A DNA stretch of 47,420 bases from Sporolactobacillus shoreicorticis (GTDB lineage: Bacteria; Bacillota; Bacilli; Bacillales; Sporolactobacillaceae), in contig NZ_JAMXWM010000035.1 in NCBI RefSeq assembly GCF_024125445.1, forward strand, positions 1-47,420, written 5' to 3'. Below are positions 34,336-42,377 of the stretch, piece after piece. The notes under the pieces were generated by a model. It saw nothing but the letters and a program-made list of their open reading frames with translations. It was not told the DNA's origin and ran no database searches. Position numbers and translations under genes: made by a program. Each line of letters starts with the position of its first letter. The stretch's first letter is position 1.

Positions 34336-36528
34336 TTACGCAATGGGGAGTCTGATCATCACCTTAAATAAATCACCATCAAGGTCAAGATCAAACAGTC
34401 CACCGTGAAGATCAATAATCGACTTGGCAATTGCCAGGCCAAGTCCCGATCCTTCCGTATGGCGTGACGCATCCCCGCGCTTAAACCGTTCAAATAATTC
34501 ATCAACATTATCTCCAAGTTCGTATTTGGTAACGTTCTTGAACGTCGCCGTTGCCTCGTCGTTTTTTATCTCAATTGTGATGTACACGCGTGTCCCTTCC
34601 AGTGAATATTTAAGAATATTTCCGATTAAATTATCAAAAACACGCCATAACTTCTGACCGTCGACATAAACCGGAACCGCTTCATTCGGCGTCTTTATAC
34701 GAAAATTAAGCTTTGATTGCTGCATTGCCTCATCATATTCAGCGAGTGCCTGAGTCAGCAATTCGTTCAAGTTCACCTTTGTTTTGTGCAATTCGATTGC
34801 GCCGCTTGCCATTTTCGAAGCGTCAAATAAATCATCAATCAGCCGCTTCAAACGCTTCGCTTTTCGATCAATGATCGCTAGGTAGTCCTGCCGTTCCTCA
34901 TCGCTCACATCCGACTTTCTTAACAAATCGTTATAGGTAATGATGGAAGTCAGCGGCGTGCGCAAATCATGGCTGACGTTGGTAATCAGTTCCGTCTTCA
35001 ACCGTTCACTCTTAAGCTGCGCGTTTCGCGACGATCGAACCCCGCGCTGCATCTCATTCATTGTGTGGCTCAGTCTGCCTAACATACCTTTTCCTTGTAT
35101 GGGAAATTCAACCAGATCACCGCCGGCAGCAACAATTTCTGCCTGCTTGACGACTCGATTGAGCTGGGCAGCCCGATGAAGAACAAACCACATGAACGGT
35201 AATGCTGCAAAAATAAGAACAACCATTGCAAGGGCAAATTCGTTCTGTATACTTAAGCCAACCGCAATAAGTCCAAGTAAAAATAGAGCAGTACCGGCCG
35301 CAAACAGCTTGAGCACAATAAATGGCGCAAGCAAAAATTCATGAAAAATTATACCGGTTTGCATGAAAATACTGTTCTGCCAGCATATCCGACGTTTAAC
35401 TGGATCACGAAACATCTCCGCCAACCATTGAAGTTGGTAGAGCAGAGTTGAGACAGCCACAATAATTCCTATCATAATTGAGAAAAATCCACCTGAGAAT
35501 CCGATACCGCCAATTACCCCAAAATAATAACTGCCGAAATAATTTTGGCTTTTAATCATTTCCAAAACGCAAAGAAAAATATAACTTTCCACCGCAAAGA
35601 AGATTAGCCTGAGTTCGATTGGTATGCGCGCATACCATTGGTGGACCGGCTCAATATCGGCAAGTGAACGGATTGATCGTTTTACGCTAATGAAAAGTGC
35701 TGTGGCAATCATTATCAAGCCCAATAGGAGTAAGATAAAACCTGTTGTTTTCCCGAATTCGTAATGTTTATATCCGGTCAACTGATTCAACGGTGCATTG
35801 TCTGCAACAAATATCTTTCCCTGATAGTTATCTGCAGAAAGCTTCAACACACGATTAATAATTTTATTTTCGTTACCGGAATATTGATACGCAGAAACAG
35901 CCGTAAACTTTTTCTTGAAATGGGTTTTTACTTTCGTACCTTGACCATCAGCAGCTCGAACATTCGTCATTCGTTCTCCTGTTCGTTTATTGACGAAATC
36001 GTAGTGAAATACTTTCGTCAATTTATTAAATTGCTGACGTTCTTCAGCAAGCGATTGATCATACTCATCCATTTTCTTCGCGCGTTCATCGCGTATTTGT
36101 TTGATGACGTGCCGATCACTTTCGAAGTTTTTTTGAATCGCTTTTAATTTGCTCTTTTGCACTTTCTTATAATAACTGACAACGTCTTTATCATTATTTT
36201 CCTCTGCTTTTGCAATCACATCTTTATATTGACCGCGCACGTTAGCCAACTGTTTTTCAAGGTTCCCATATCGATAACGAAACTCATGAATATCTGAATC
36301 GGTTACCAGCAATTTTTTTACATCTGTATTAAATGGAGAGTTAAGCTTCAGCAAAGCCAAATAGTGTCTAAAGTTATAATAGCTGCTCATAAAATCGTCT
36401 GTTTTTTCAAAAGTGCCAAACATGTAGTTGTGAAAGGCCGAAAAAGCAAAAATCAGTAAAGAAAGGCCAAGAATTAGTAAACCGGTTATCAGCTTCGCAA
36501 CAGTTTTATTTTTCCATTTTGTAGCCAA
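34336..36528 (-). CDS. multi-span sensor histidine kinase
   Basis: Membrane histidine kinase of a two-component system. 730 residues, starting probably at a TTG (36528) inside the regulator gene. Membrane span 1 at about 11-33; an external domain about 34-260 whose 85-170 part is highly charged and predicted coiled coil; then spans at about 262-282, 303-323, 333-361, 395-425 and 430-450. A HAMP-like linker follows. The catalytic core has the phospho-accepting His520 in NVSHDLRTPLTSI, the N box near 633 (NLIGNILKYS) and the ATP lid GSGLGLA near 693. Overlaps the regulator gene by 23 bp. The signal is unknown; the neighbouring glycosyltransferase genes suggest envelope stress or surface modification. 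Confidence 0.9.
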   Translation of the reverse strand: MATKWKNKTVAKLITGLLILGLSLLIFAFSAFHNYMFGTFEKTDDFMSSYYNFRHYLALLKLNSPFNTDVKKLLVTDSDIHEFRYRYGNLEKQLANVRGQYKDVIAKAEENNDKDVVSYYKKVQKSKLKAIQKNFESDRHVIKQIRDERAKKMDEYDQSLAEERQQFNKLTKVFHYDFVNKRTGERMTNVRAADGQGTKVKTHFKKKFTAVSAYQYSGNENKIINRVLKLSADNYQGKIFVADNAPLNQLTGYKHYEFGKTTGFILLLLGLIMIATALFISVKRSIRSLADIEPVHQWYARIPIELRLIFFAVESYIFLCVLEMIKSQNYFGSYYFGVIGGIGFSGGFFSIMIGIIVAVSTLLYQLQWLAEMFRDPVKRRICWQNSIFMQTGIIFHEFLLAPFIVLKLFAAGTALFLLGLIAVGLSIQNEFALAMVVLIFAALPFMWFVLHRAAQLNRVVKQAEIVAAGGDLVEFPIQGKGMLGRLSHTMNEMQRGVRSSRNAQLKSERLKTELITNVSHDLRTPLTSIITYNDLLRKSDVSDEERQDYLAIIDRKAKRLKRLIDDLFDASKMASGAIELHKTKVNLNELLTQALAEYDEAMQQSKLNFRIKTPNEAVPVYVDGQKLWRVFDNLIGNILKYSLEGTRVYITIEIKNDEATATFKNVTKYELGDNVDELFERFKRGDASRHTEGSGLGLAIAKSIIDLHGGLFDLDLDGDLFKVMIRLPIA

Positions 36529-37198
36529 TGCCCCACACCACCTTCAAATATCTTGGATTTTTCGGGTCAATTTCAATTTTCTCTCGAATTTTACGAATAT
36601 GTACGGCGACCGTGTTCTCTGCGTTATAACTCGGCTCTTCCCAGACACGCTCATAGATTTCATGGATGGAGAAAACACGACCGGCGTAGCGCATCAGTAA
36701 ATCGACAATTCGGTATTCAATAGGCGTCAGGCGAACGGGTTCGCCATTCACAGAAACGCGCTTCTCTGCCTGTTCCAGAACAAGCCCGTTCAGATCGATC
36801 ACCTCATCTTTCTTCTCATATGTGCCGAGTGTCACGTATCTTCGCAGCTGCGACTTCACACGCGCCACGAGTTCGAGAGGATTGAAAGGCTTTGTCACAT
36901 AATCATCCGCGCCAACCTGCAAACCAAGAATTTTATCCATGTCCTCGGTCTTGGCACTGATCATGATAATCGGAATATTTTTCTGTTCACGAATTTTGAA
37001 CGTTGTCTGAATTCCGTCCATACGCGGCATCATAATATCAAGCAGGATAAGATGTACTGTATGACAGCGCAGCACTTCGATCGCCTCAAGTCCGTCCTCT
37101 GCTTTCAATACATGAATGCCTTCATTTTTTAAATAGATACCGATGACATCGCGTATTTCTTTGTCGTCATCAACAACAAGCACATTGTATTCTTCCAT
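36506..37198 (-). CDS. OmpR/VanR-type response regulator
   Basis: DNA-binding response regulator, cognate to the overlapping kinase gene. The ATG at 37198 (MEEYNVLVVDDDKEIRDVIG) follows GGGGGAG; 230 residues. Receiver domain 1-120: acidic pocket DDD at 10-12, phospho-acceptor Asp54 in LLDIMMPRMDG, Lys103 in DDYVTKPF. Winged-helix output domain about 130-228 (LTPIEYRIVDLLMRYAGRVFS, ENTVAVHIRKIREKIEIDPKN). Its promoter overlaps a 45-bp block also found ahead of the glycosyltransferase operon, so it probably regulates both. Confidence 0.94.
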   Translation of the reverse strand: MEEYNVLVVDDDKEIRDVIGIYLKNEGIHVLKAEDGLEAIEVLRCHTVHLILLDIMMPRMDGIQTTFKIREQKNIPIIMISAKTEDMDKILGLQVGADDYVTKPFNPLELVARVKSQLRRYVTLGTYEKKDEVIDLNGLVLEQAEKRVSVNGEPVRLTPIEYRIVDLLMRYAGRVFSIHEIYERVWEEPSYNAENTVAVHIRKIREKIEIDPKNPRYLKVVWGIGYKMEK

Positions 37199-37231
37199 AG
37201 GCCACACTCCCCCGCACAACTTACCTTATTT

Positions 37232-37287
37232 ATTGTAAAGGGCGGTTCTTAAAAAATGCAATTGGAAAAAATGAAGGATTTCTTAAG
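37232..37287 (-). promoter_or_regulatory. promoter of the two-component operon with paired TTAAGAA boxes
   Basis: Leftward CTTAAGAAA (37279-37287), then TTGCAT -35 (37256-37261), TTAAGAACCG (37243-37252), TACAAT -10 (37232-37237); -35/-10 spacing 18. The two TTAAGAA boxes are 34 bp apart. The same layout recurs at 39880-39935. Confidence 0.7.
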
Positions 37288-37303
37288 AATATCCGGTCAT
37301 GTA

Positions 37304-39460
37304 TCAGCGATACTGAGACGGGAGCGTTCGTCCGTTTCGATCAATTTGACTTGCTCGTTGTGAGCTCCACAGAACGACATAACCATAGAAGCTAAGCATC
37401 ACAGCAGGAATAATAATGAGCAGCCAATAAACCGAGGAACTCAAGTAAGGCCTGTTCTGAACTCTGTACACGCTGAACAGCAAATCCTTTTTGCCTTCCG
37501 GCTTCCCGTCTACAAACATTTTGCCTTCGGGATACGCGTCGCGCTGTTCAAACCCTTCTCCATTTGCCGCAAGCATCAGATAGGAATCCGGCCGTCCTTC
37601 GACCTGAGACAAGTTGATCTGGTGCGTCGCACCTGGTTCCGGATGAATCATTTGGTTCAATTTGAACTCAATCATTTGCCCCGGTTTCATTTTTCTACAA
37701 TTAAAAGTTCTGGATTCAATCATTTGCCCCGTATTCCGATTGGCGAGTCTCATACGGTAGATGCCGGAACCATTCAGGGAAGAGAAGCGCACGGCCAGAT
37801 GACGATATGCCATCCTTGGTCGAAACGTTTGGGTAATTGATTGCTCTTTGTCGATAACGACGCGCTCTCTTCCTCCTGAAAAAGGCTGTTCCGCAGCAAT
37901 CATTCGATGCGGCAGCCTCTTTTCCGTCATTGTACGGGCACCGGCGATCCCTCCGATCAGCAACACCATTATAAGAAATAAGACCATTGGAAAGCGTTCA
38001 GAGGCAAAAACACGGCTGCAAGCCATATGAGACACATCTCGAAGCCCAAAAACACTGCCGATCAGAATAAAAGGTGTGAAGAGTAAGCTATAACGAGGCT
38101 CCGCCTCCCAAACGAATGTATAGAACAGCACATTGCCGAACAGACAAATCAAAATCAACAACCGCAGATCCACTTTTTTCATTCGTAAATAGCGAATTGC
38201 AGAAAAGATCAAAAGAATAAGATTGGTCATGTGAAAAACTTGAGTCAACCACACCATCAGCTGTCTCTGATTACCAAACAGATAATGATAGGCTCTTGTG
38301 GGTCGCGTGTTGAACTTCGTATACCAATAGTAGCCGCGCGCTCCCATGCCCCATGTTCTAAATGTTTTGACTGTCCAAATACGCATCAATCCAAACGGAC
38401 CGTTTTCTTTTATTCGTTCTGCGATCCGCGCACTGTCTGCTTTCTTTTTCGTTGCCTGATCAGGCTGCTCCATCGTCCAATTAAAATCCGCCTTAGAGTA
38501 CCGCCCCGCAGGAGAAAGCCCCAGCATCATCCAATGCATCGTGGGCATAGCAAGCGCGGGATCACGCTGATAACCTAATTGCGTTTCAATAGCTTTCGTG
38601 GTAAAATGCCCCGCCGTCAGAACAATCAAAATCAAACCAAGAATCATCACTATTTTTTTCCATTTGAGCATGAAGCACATGTAAATGGCAAGTGCCGGAA
38701 GAAATAAAATTAAATTCATGCGGAGCTGAATACCGACAGCAAGCGAAAGACCGAGAAGCAGTACATAACGTATCTTCTTGGACTGTTCAAATAAGTACCA
38801 AAGATACAGCATCAACGAAGGAAACAGGATCACTGCCGTATCCGTATAGAAATAAAGCGTATAAAAAATTAAAGGGAAACAGGTTAAGGCCGTCAGCATG
38901 AATAAGGCACCGGCTCTTGCTCCGGATTTTTGCCTCATTAATTTCCACGCAAAATAAATTCCGATATTTAAAACGACCGAGCAAAAAACACGATCAATAA
39001 CCATGTAATTGGAATAGTGAAACAGTGATGCCAATTTATACAACGCATATCTGAGCAAAGTAATCGGAATATTATTTGGGTAAATCGCAAAATAACTGTT
39101 ACCGGAGGCATGCCCGTGTTCCAGAAGATACAGAGCCTCAACATAGGTATGCCCGCCATCAATCGTTGGAGGCTGGATGGACTGAAAACCAGCAATCAGC
39201 ATAACTTCAACAGCGCCAATCACCAGAAAAAGAATCCATGACACCCGATCCACTGTCCGATTAGGCAAATCCTGAAAGAAACGGTTTACAGCAAGAAAGA
39301 AAAGAACTGCGATCAATGTAAAAAAAACAAGTAAAACAATCAGGGTCGGCGCACCGCCTCCTCCGGATACAAATGGATAGCTCAAGGCGGTAGCCAGCAC
39401 AAAAGAAAAAAAGATCACAAATGCATAGGTGAATCCTGAAAGAAGTACTTTTCGAAACAA
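37304..39460 (-). CDS. GT39/PMT-like membrane glycosyltransferase
   Basis: Large integral membrane protein of the dolichyl/undecaprenyl-phosphate-sugar-dependent glycosyltransferase superfamily (GT-C; ArnT, PMT, YkcB type). A TTG at 39460 with AGGATG upstream gives 718 residues; the frame runs 36 codons further into decayed DNA. About a dozen membrane spans; the first external loop has the acidic TIDGGHTYVEALYLLEHG near residue 100, the usual place of the catalytic aspartate. A soluble domain (about 500-670) precedes a last span. It would move a sugar from a polyprenyl carrier to a wall polymer or protein. The GT2 partner that would charge the carrier is a wreck just upstream, so this enzyme may be orphaned. 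Confidence 0.8.
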   Translation of the reverse strand: MFRKVLLSGFTYAFVIFFSFVLATALSYPFVSGGGGAPTLIVLLVFFTLIAVLFFLAVNRFFQDLPNRTVDRVSWILFLVIGAVEVMLIAGFQSIQPPTIDGGHTYVEALYLLEHGHASGNSYFAIYPNNIPITLLRYALYKLASLFHYSNYMVIDRVFCSVVLNIGIYFAWKLMRQKSGARAGALFMLTALTCFPLIFYTLYFYTDTAVILFPSLMLYLWYLFEQSKKIRYVLLLGLSLAVGIQLRMNLILFLPALAIYMCFMLKWKKIVMILGLILIVLTAGHFTTKAIETQLGYQRDPALAMPTMHWMMLGLSPAGRYSKADFNWTMEQPDQATKKKADSARIAERIKENGPFGLMRIWTVKTFRTWGMGARGYYWYTKFNTRPTRAYHYLFGNQRQLMVWLTQVFHMTNLILLIFSAIRYLRMKKVDLRLLILICLFGNVLFYTFVWEAEPRYSLLFTPFILIGSVFGLRDVSHMACSRVFASERFPMVLFLIMVLLIGGIAGARTMTEKRLPHRMIAAEQPFSGGRERVVIDKEQSITQTFRPRMAYRHLAVRFSSLNGSGIYRMRLANRNTGQMIESRTFNCRKMKPGQMIEFKLNQMIHPEPGATHQINLSQVEGRPDSYLMLAANGEGFEQRDAYPEGKMFVDGKPEGKKDLLFSVYRVQNRPYLSSSVYWLLIIIPAVMLSFYGYVVLWSSQRASQIDRNGRTLPSQYR

Positions 39461-39489
39461 ATCATCACATCCTAACAACGAACCATTTA

Positions 39490-39868
39490 AAGATAAATGC
39501 GGCTCAATTTTGCTGCCAAAGCAAGGCTCTTGCTTTGCGAAGGTCAGGCAACGGGGCAATTCCGCCAAGAAATTTTTTCTTTATAGTTAGAAATGCCGCA
39601 ACCCGCGCGCCTGTTTAACAATCAAAAGTCGTCATAGTTAGATCCAAGCCGTTTTATTAGCTGATAAAAGGAAAGCACAGTACAACTCTAAAAAATGGAA
39701 CACCAGTCCTTCCAACACAACACCATACACGAAATTAAAACCCTCGTTGTACTTAATGAGAAAATTTTCAATTACCGGTTCATCATCTTTCAGGGCGGTA
39801 TCAATCGTAATAACACAATATGAAGAACAACAATCGCCATAAGCATTTTTACTTATCTGCCCCTGTTC
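39490..39868 (-). pseudogene. remnant of a GT2 polyprenyl-phosphate glycosyltransferase (GtrB/YkcC-like)
   Basis: Leftward translation yields pieces of a GT2 enzyme in successive frames: VITIDTALKDDEPVIENF and LIKYNEGFNFVYGV (about 39815-39715), then after a frameshift LSFYQLIKRLGSNYDDF (about 39685-39625), a TGA, LLNRRA and ISNYKEK (about 39620-39570), and after another shift KKFLGGIAPLPDL. These match in order the DADLQDPPELI, KWEEGYDVVYGVR, FYRLINKLS, DFRLLxRRAV and NxFLRGI segments of GtrB/YkcC enzymes. The first 80-90 codons are missing although the promoter is intact. GT2-GT39 gene pairs of this kind are known (ykcC-ykcB in B. subtilis). Confidence 0.75.
39517..39537. repeat. perfect hairpin upstream of the GT39 gene
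   Basis: CAAAGCAAG and CTTGCTTTG, nine perfect pairs around GCT. No T-run follows on the coding strand, so a terminator is unlikely; it lies within the GT2 remnant. Confidence 0.4.
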
Positions 39869-39879
39869 CCACTCCTTAG

Positions 39880-39935
39880 ATTCTATCTATCGGTTCTTAA
39901 GCGCTCCTAATGAAAAATATGAATTTTTTCTTAAG
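39880..39935 (-). promoter_or_regulatory. promoter of the GT2/GT39 operon sharing the regulator box
   Basis: Leftward CTTAAGAAA (39927-39935), TTAAGAACCG (39891-39900), TAGAAT -10 (39880-39885). 33 of 45 positions of the block 39891-39935 equal 37243-37287, and the -10 has the same offset. The -35 position reads TAGGAG, far from consensus, consistent with an activator-dependent promoter. Confidence 0.65.
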
Positions 39936-40052
39936 TAAAAACGAAATTTCTATTGCGCAATAAGATTTTTAAAAGTTGTGACACCGCAATTTCTTCTGTC
40001 ACGGCTTTTTTCTGTCTCCGGCATCATAATTAAGATTTCTAAGATTCGGCTA

Positions 40053-40102
40053 TTGATTATCAAACAGTAGTATGCCATAATACTACTATTCACTAAATAG
40101 TA
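40053..40102 (+). promoter_or_regulatory. promoter and PadR-type double palindrome
   Basis: TTGATT (40053-40058), 17-bp spacer, CATAAT (40076-40081). AGTAGTAT/ATACTACT (40066-40087, 6-nt gap) covers spacer and -10; TACTATT/AATAGTA (40084-40102, 5-nt gap) overlaps it downstream. Such A/T-rich palindromes over the promoter are typical for PadR-family repressors. Confidence 0.65.
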
Positions 40103-40122
40103 TCTCAGGAGATGAATTTGTA

Positions 40123-40896
40123 ATGACGCAAACTGAGTTTATTCATGAATTAGAAATTCAACTTAAAGGAACGATGCCAGAAGAAGAATTGAGGGAGGTT
40201 CTATCCGATTACGAAAGCTTTTTCATTTCCGGCAGAGAAGAAGGCCGAACAGACGATCAGATTTCCGCAGAGCTCGGTTCCCCTTCCTATCTGGCGCAGT
40301 CGCTCAGAGAAGATCAAACGAATCAAGTGCATGCATTTACGATGAACATTGCGAAACCGGGAAAACGTTTATGCGCCTTTCTGATTGATTCGGTTATTGC
40401 CGTACTTCCCGCCCTCTTATTTTTTCTTTTGAGCAAAATAGCTGCCCCTGTTCTATTCGTGCTGATCTTTTTCTATGCGAGTCCTGCAGCGGGTCTGTCC
40501 ATGTATGTCGGAGCAAATGCTTTTTATCAAGAAACATCAACGACCGTTTCTGATGGACAAAACGTCGTAACCGAGGATCGAACGATCGGAAAGCCTAGCG
40601 TACCCATGACTGTATTTGGCTATCTTTCAATCGCTTTTTATCTCTTTTACGCACTCATCTGCTCATGGCTGTTGCACGGACAGACCTTAGGTAAGAAACT
40701 GATGCACATTCGTGTACGCGCTGCAACCGCTGAACCGGCATCAAAACGGACCATTTTTTACCGTGAATTTCTCGGAAAAGTTCTGATCAACTCCATTCCG
40801 ATCGTTCCGCTTGCTTCGTTGTTCACTCTATTATTCATGAAAGAACACAAGACGCTCCATGATATGCTGGCAGATACGATCGTCACGAATGGTTGA
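40123..40896 (+). CDS. HAAS-domain (DUF1700-like) RDD family membrane protein
   Basis: 257 residues. The first 70 form a HAAS/DUF1700-like helical domain (EFIHELEIQLKGTMPEEELREVLSDYE, GRTDDQISAELGSPSYLAQSLRE), commonly encoded beside PadR regulators. An RDD domain follows (about 78-255): GKRLCAFLIDSVIAVLPALL with the conserved Arg-Asp, two central spans (about 110-135 and 165-190), GQTLGKKLMHIRV and a terminal span near 225. RDD proteins are membrane proteins linked to transport or stress; no substrate can be named. AGGAGATG precedes the start. padR begins 10 bp after its stop. Confidence 0.85.
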   Translation: MTQTEFIHELEIQLKGTMPEEELREVLSDYESFFISGREEGRTDDQISAELGSPSYLAQSLREDQTNQVHAFTMNIAKPGKRLCAFLIDSVIAVLPALLFFLLSKIAAPVLFVLIFFYASPAAGLSMYVGANAFYQETSTTVSDGQNVVTEDRTIGKPSVPMTVFGYLSIAFYLFYALICSWLLHGQTLGKKLMHIRVRAATAEPASKRTIFYREFLGKVLINSIPIVPLASLFTLLFMKEHKTLHDMLADTIVTNG

Positions 40897-40906
40897 GGTG
40901 AACCCA

Positions 40907-41221
40907 ATGGATACGCAAATGAAAAAAGGTATTTTAGAAATGTGTATTCTTTTTAGGCTGAAGGATGAATCGCTCTATGGCTATGAACTGATGAAATCAG
41001 TGCGGCAAGTGTTCCCTGATGTATATGAAGGATCGGTTTATACGATTCTCCGTCGTCTGAAGACTGCCGGATATACATGCGTCACGCAAAAAGAATCGGC
41101 AACCGGCCCAACACGAAAGTACTATGGAATTACCAGCCAAGGTTCAGACTACTTGCGTAAGAGTATTAATGAATGGAGAGCCGTCGTTCAAGGAGTGACG
41201 CAATTAGGCATCGAGCTATGA
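40907..41221 (+). CDS. PadR family transcriptional regulator
   Basis: Winged-helix repressor of about 104 residues. The ATG at 40907 (MDTQMKKGILEMCILFRLKD) has GAGGTGAA upstream. The PadR core is plain: ESLYGYELMKSVRQVFPDVYEGSVYTILRRLKTAGYT followed by the wing ATGPTRKYYGITSQG (cited in parts), and a short C-terminal helix for dimerisation. It is the second gene of an operon with the HAAS-RDD protein; the double palindrome at the operon promoter is its likely operator, so it would repress itself and its partner. Confidence 0.92.
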   Translation: MDTQMKKGILEMCILFRLKDESLYGYELMKSVRQVFPDVYEGSVYTILRRLKTAGYTCVTQKESATGPTRKYYGITSQGSDYLRKSINEWRAVVQGVTQLGIEL

Positions 41222-41262
41222 GCTTTCGCAGCTGCTTTTTGAATGAACAAGAAAACTTTCTC

Positions 41263-41541
41263 TTATTTATGATTGCGTTTATTCAGATAGCGGATCGCGT
41301 CTCCTGCAATAAAGGCCGCCAAAATTGCGCTCCACACATAAATACCGACAGTTTTAGGCAAAAATTTCAATACCCATAAAGATGCCGTGATCGTCGCCAA
41401 CGTTAAATAGCTTATTCGTTCTTCATTCTTGAATCGATCCAGATTGGACACGACAAGCAGATAGCCGATAGGCGGCGTGATCAAACAGAAAAATAAAAGT
41501 GGTTTGGGTCGCAAATACCACGCGCTTTTCTTCTTTGGCAT
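41263..41541 (-). CDS. small two-span membrane protein
   Basis: 92 residues, convergent with padR. A basic N-terminus (MPKKKSAWYLRPK) precedes a span at about 14-31 and a second hydrophobic stretch near 47-85, with a basic end (RYLNKRNHK). AAGGAGACGG stands before the ATG. The family was not recognised. A 37-residue membrane peptide gene lies 39 bp upstream on the same strand, and the two are probably co-transcribed. Confidence 0.7.
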   Translation of the reverse strand: MPKKKSAWYLRPKPLLFFCLITPPIGYLLVVSNLDRFKNEERISYLTLATITASLWVLKFLPKTVGIYVWSAILAAFIAGDAIRYLNKRNHK

Positions 41542-41580
41542 AGTTTTCCGTCTCCTTAAGCCGCTAAATCCTACAATTCG

Positions 41581-41694
41581 TCACTTTTGCCAGTGTCTCA
41601 TGCAAGCGGCAGCAATGAGCGCCAACAGGCAAAGCAAAAAACCAGTAATAATCCAAGGCATGACCATTGTTATGTAAAGCAGCAGATGATTCAT
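41581..41694 (-). CDS. 37-residue membrane peptide
   Basis: A short frame: MNHLLLYITMVMPWIITGF, then LLCLLALIAAACMRHWQK. It is one long hydrophobic helix with a basic end. AAAGGAGCG lies 10 nt before the ATG. Together with the next gene it looks like a pair of small membrane proteins. Function unknown. Confidence 0.5.
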   Translation of the reverse strand: MNHLLLYITMVMPWIITGFLLCLLALIAAACMRHWQK

Positions 41695-41762
41695 TCCGCA
41701 TTCGCTCCTTTTTCATTCGCTCAATCAATCTCATTGTATTGATATAAACCAAGCGGATGATT

Positions 41763-41888
41763 TTGGGGTTCTATGTATTTTTGGTGCTGCATGTTTTCCT
41801 ATTTGTTGTCTGTAAAAAAACCGAAATAGGGCATTAAAACAAAAAATGACACACACACCGATTTACGTACCCCGCCATTAAACCCCAA
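41763..41888. mobile_element. possible MITE-like element (126 bp)
   Basis: Terminal inverted repeats TTGGGGTTCTATG and TTGGGGTTTAATG (11 of 13), with an internal CCTATTT/AAATAGG hairpin and no coding capacity. No target duplication was clear. A chance match is possible. Confidence 0.3.
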
Positions 41889-42181
41889 CTATCTACCTTT
41901 CTTCTATTGTAAATCATCTATTCACTGGAGAAACCGCATTTTTTATGGAAAAGTCCGCATTTTTTCGTGCGGGGTCACGCACATTTTCGTTCGGGGGCGT
42001 TCGTCCTATGCGTTTCGCAGCAGGACAGAAAAAGATATTATAAGCATCGTGATGAAAAAAAGATCCAGCACCATGACCACATCCCAAGCAAATCATTATT
42101 CTGCTTATTACAATTTGTGAAATCATTTACTGACGATACAAATAATCCGTTCAAAAGAATTCTACTATTGGCTGGCAGTTC
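41889..42181. other. gene-poor stretch
   Basis: About 290 bp without a convincing gene. A direct repeat CCGCATTTTTT occurs twice (about 41936 and 41957), the second forming CCGCA...TGCGG. Weak frames on both strands overlap and lack good ribosome sites. Confidence 0.4.
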
Positions 42182-42283
42182 TTACTGTAGGACCTGTAGC
42201 GAATTTTCTTTACTGTAAATTGTATTTTGACAATTATGAAGAAGTATTGCTAAACTAAAAGCGATATCTATAATATATTCCAT
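42182..42283 (-). CDS. 33-residue small ORF
   Basis: MEYIIDIAFSLAILLHNCQN followed by 13 polar residues. AAAAAGGAG stands 7 nt before the ATG, a better ribosome site than most of its neighbours have. The first half is hydrophobic, long enough for a short membrane helix. No family recognised; it could be a small membrane peptide or a chance frame. Confidence 0.4.
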   Translation of the reverse strand: MEYIIDIAFSLAILLHNCQNTIYSKENSLQVLQ

Positions 42284-42377
42284 TTATAAACTCCTTTTTT
42301 TCTGTATTAAACCAACAAAAAAATGAACAAGGTTTAGATACATTTTCAGCAAGATTCTTTTTATAACCTGCCGAAGA

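Noticed and set aside
41967-42218. Plus-strand frame of 83 codons in the gap after the MITE-like repeat
   Set aside because: No ribosome site, no recognisable domain, and it overlaps the better-supported 33-residue frame on the other strand.
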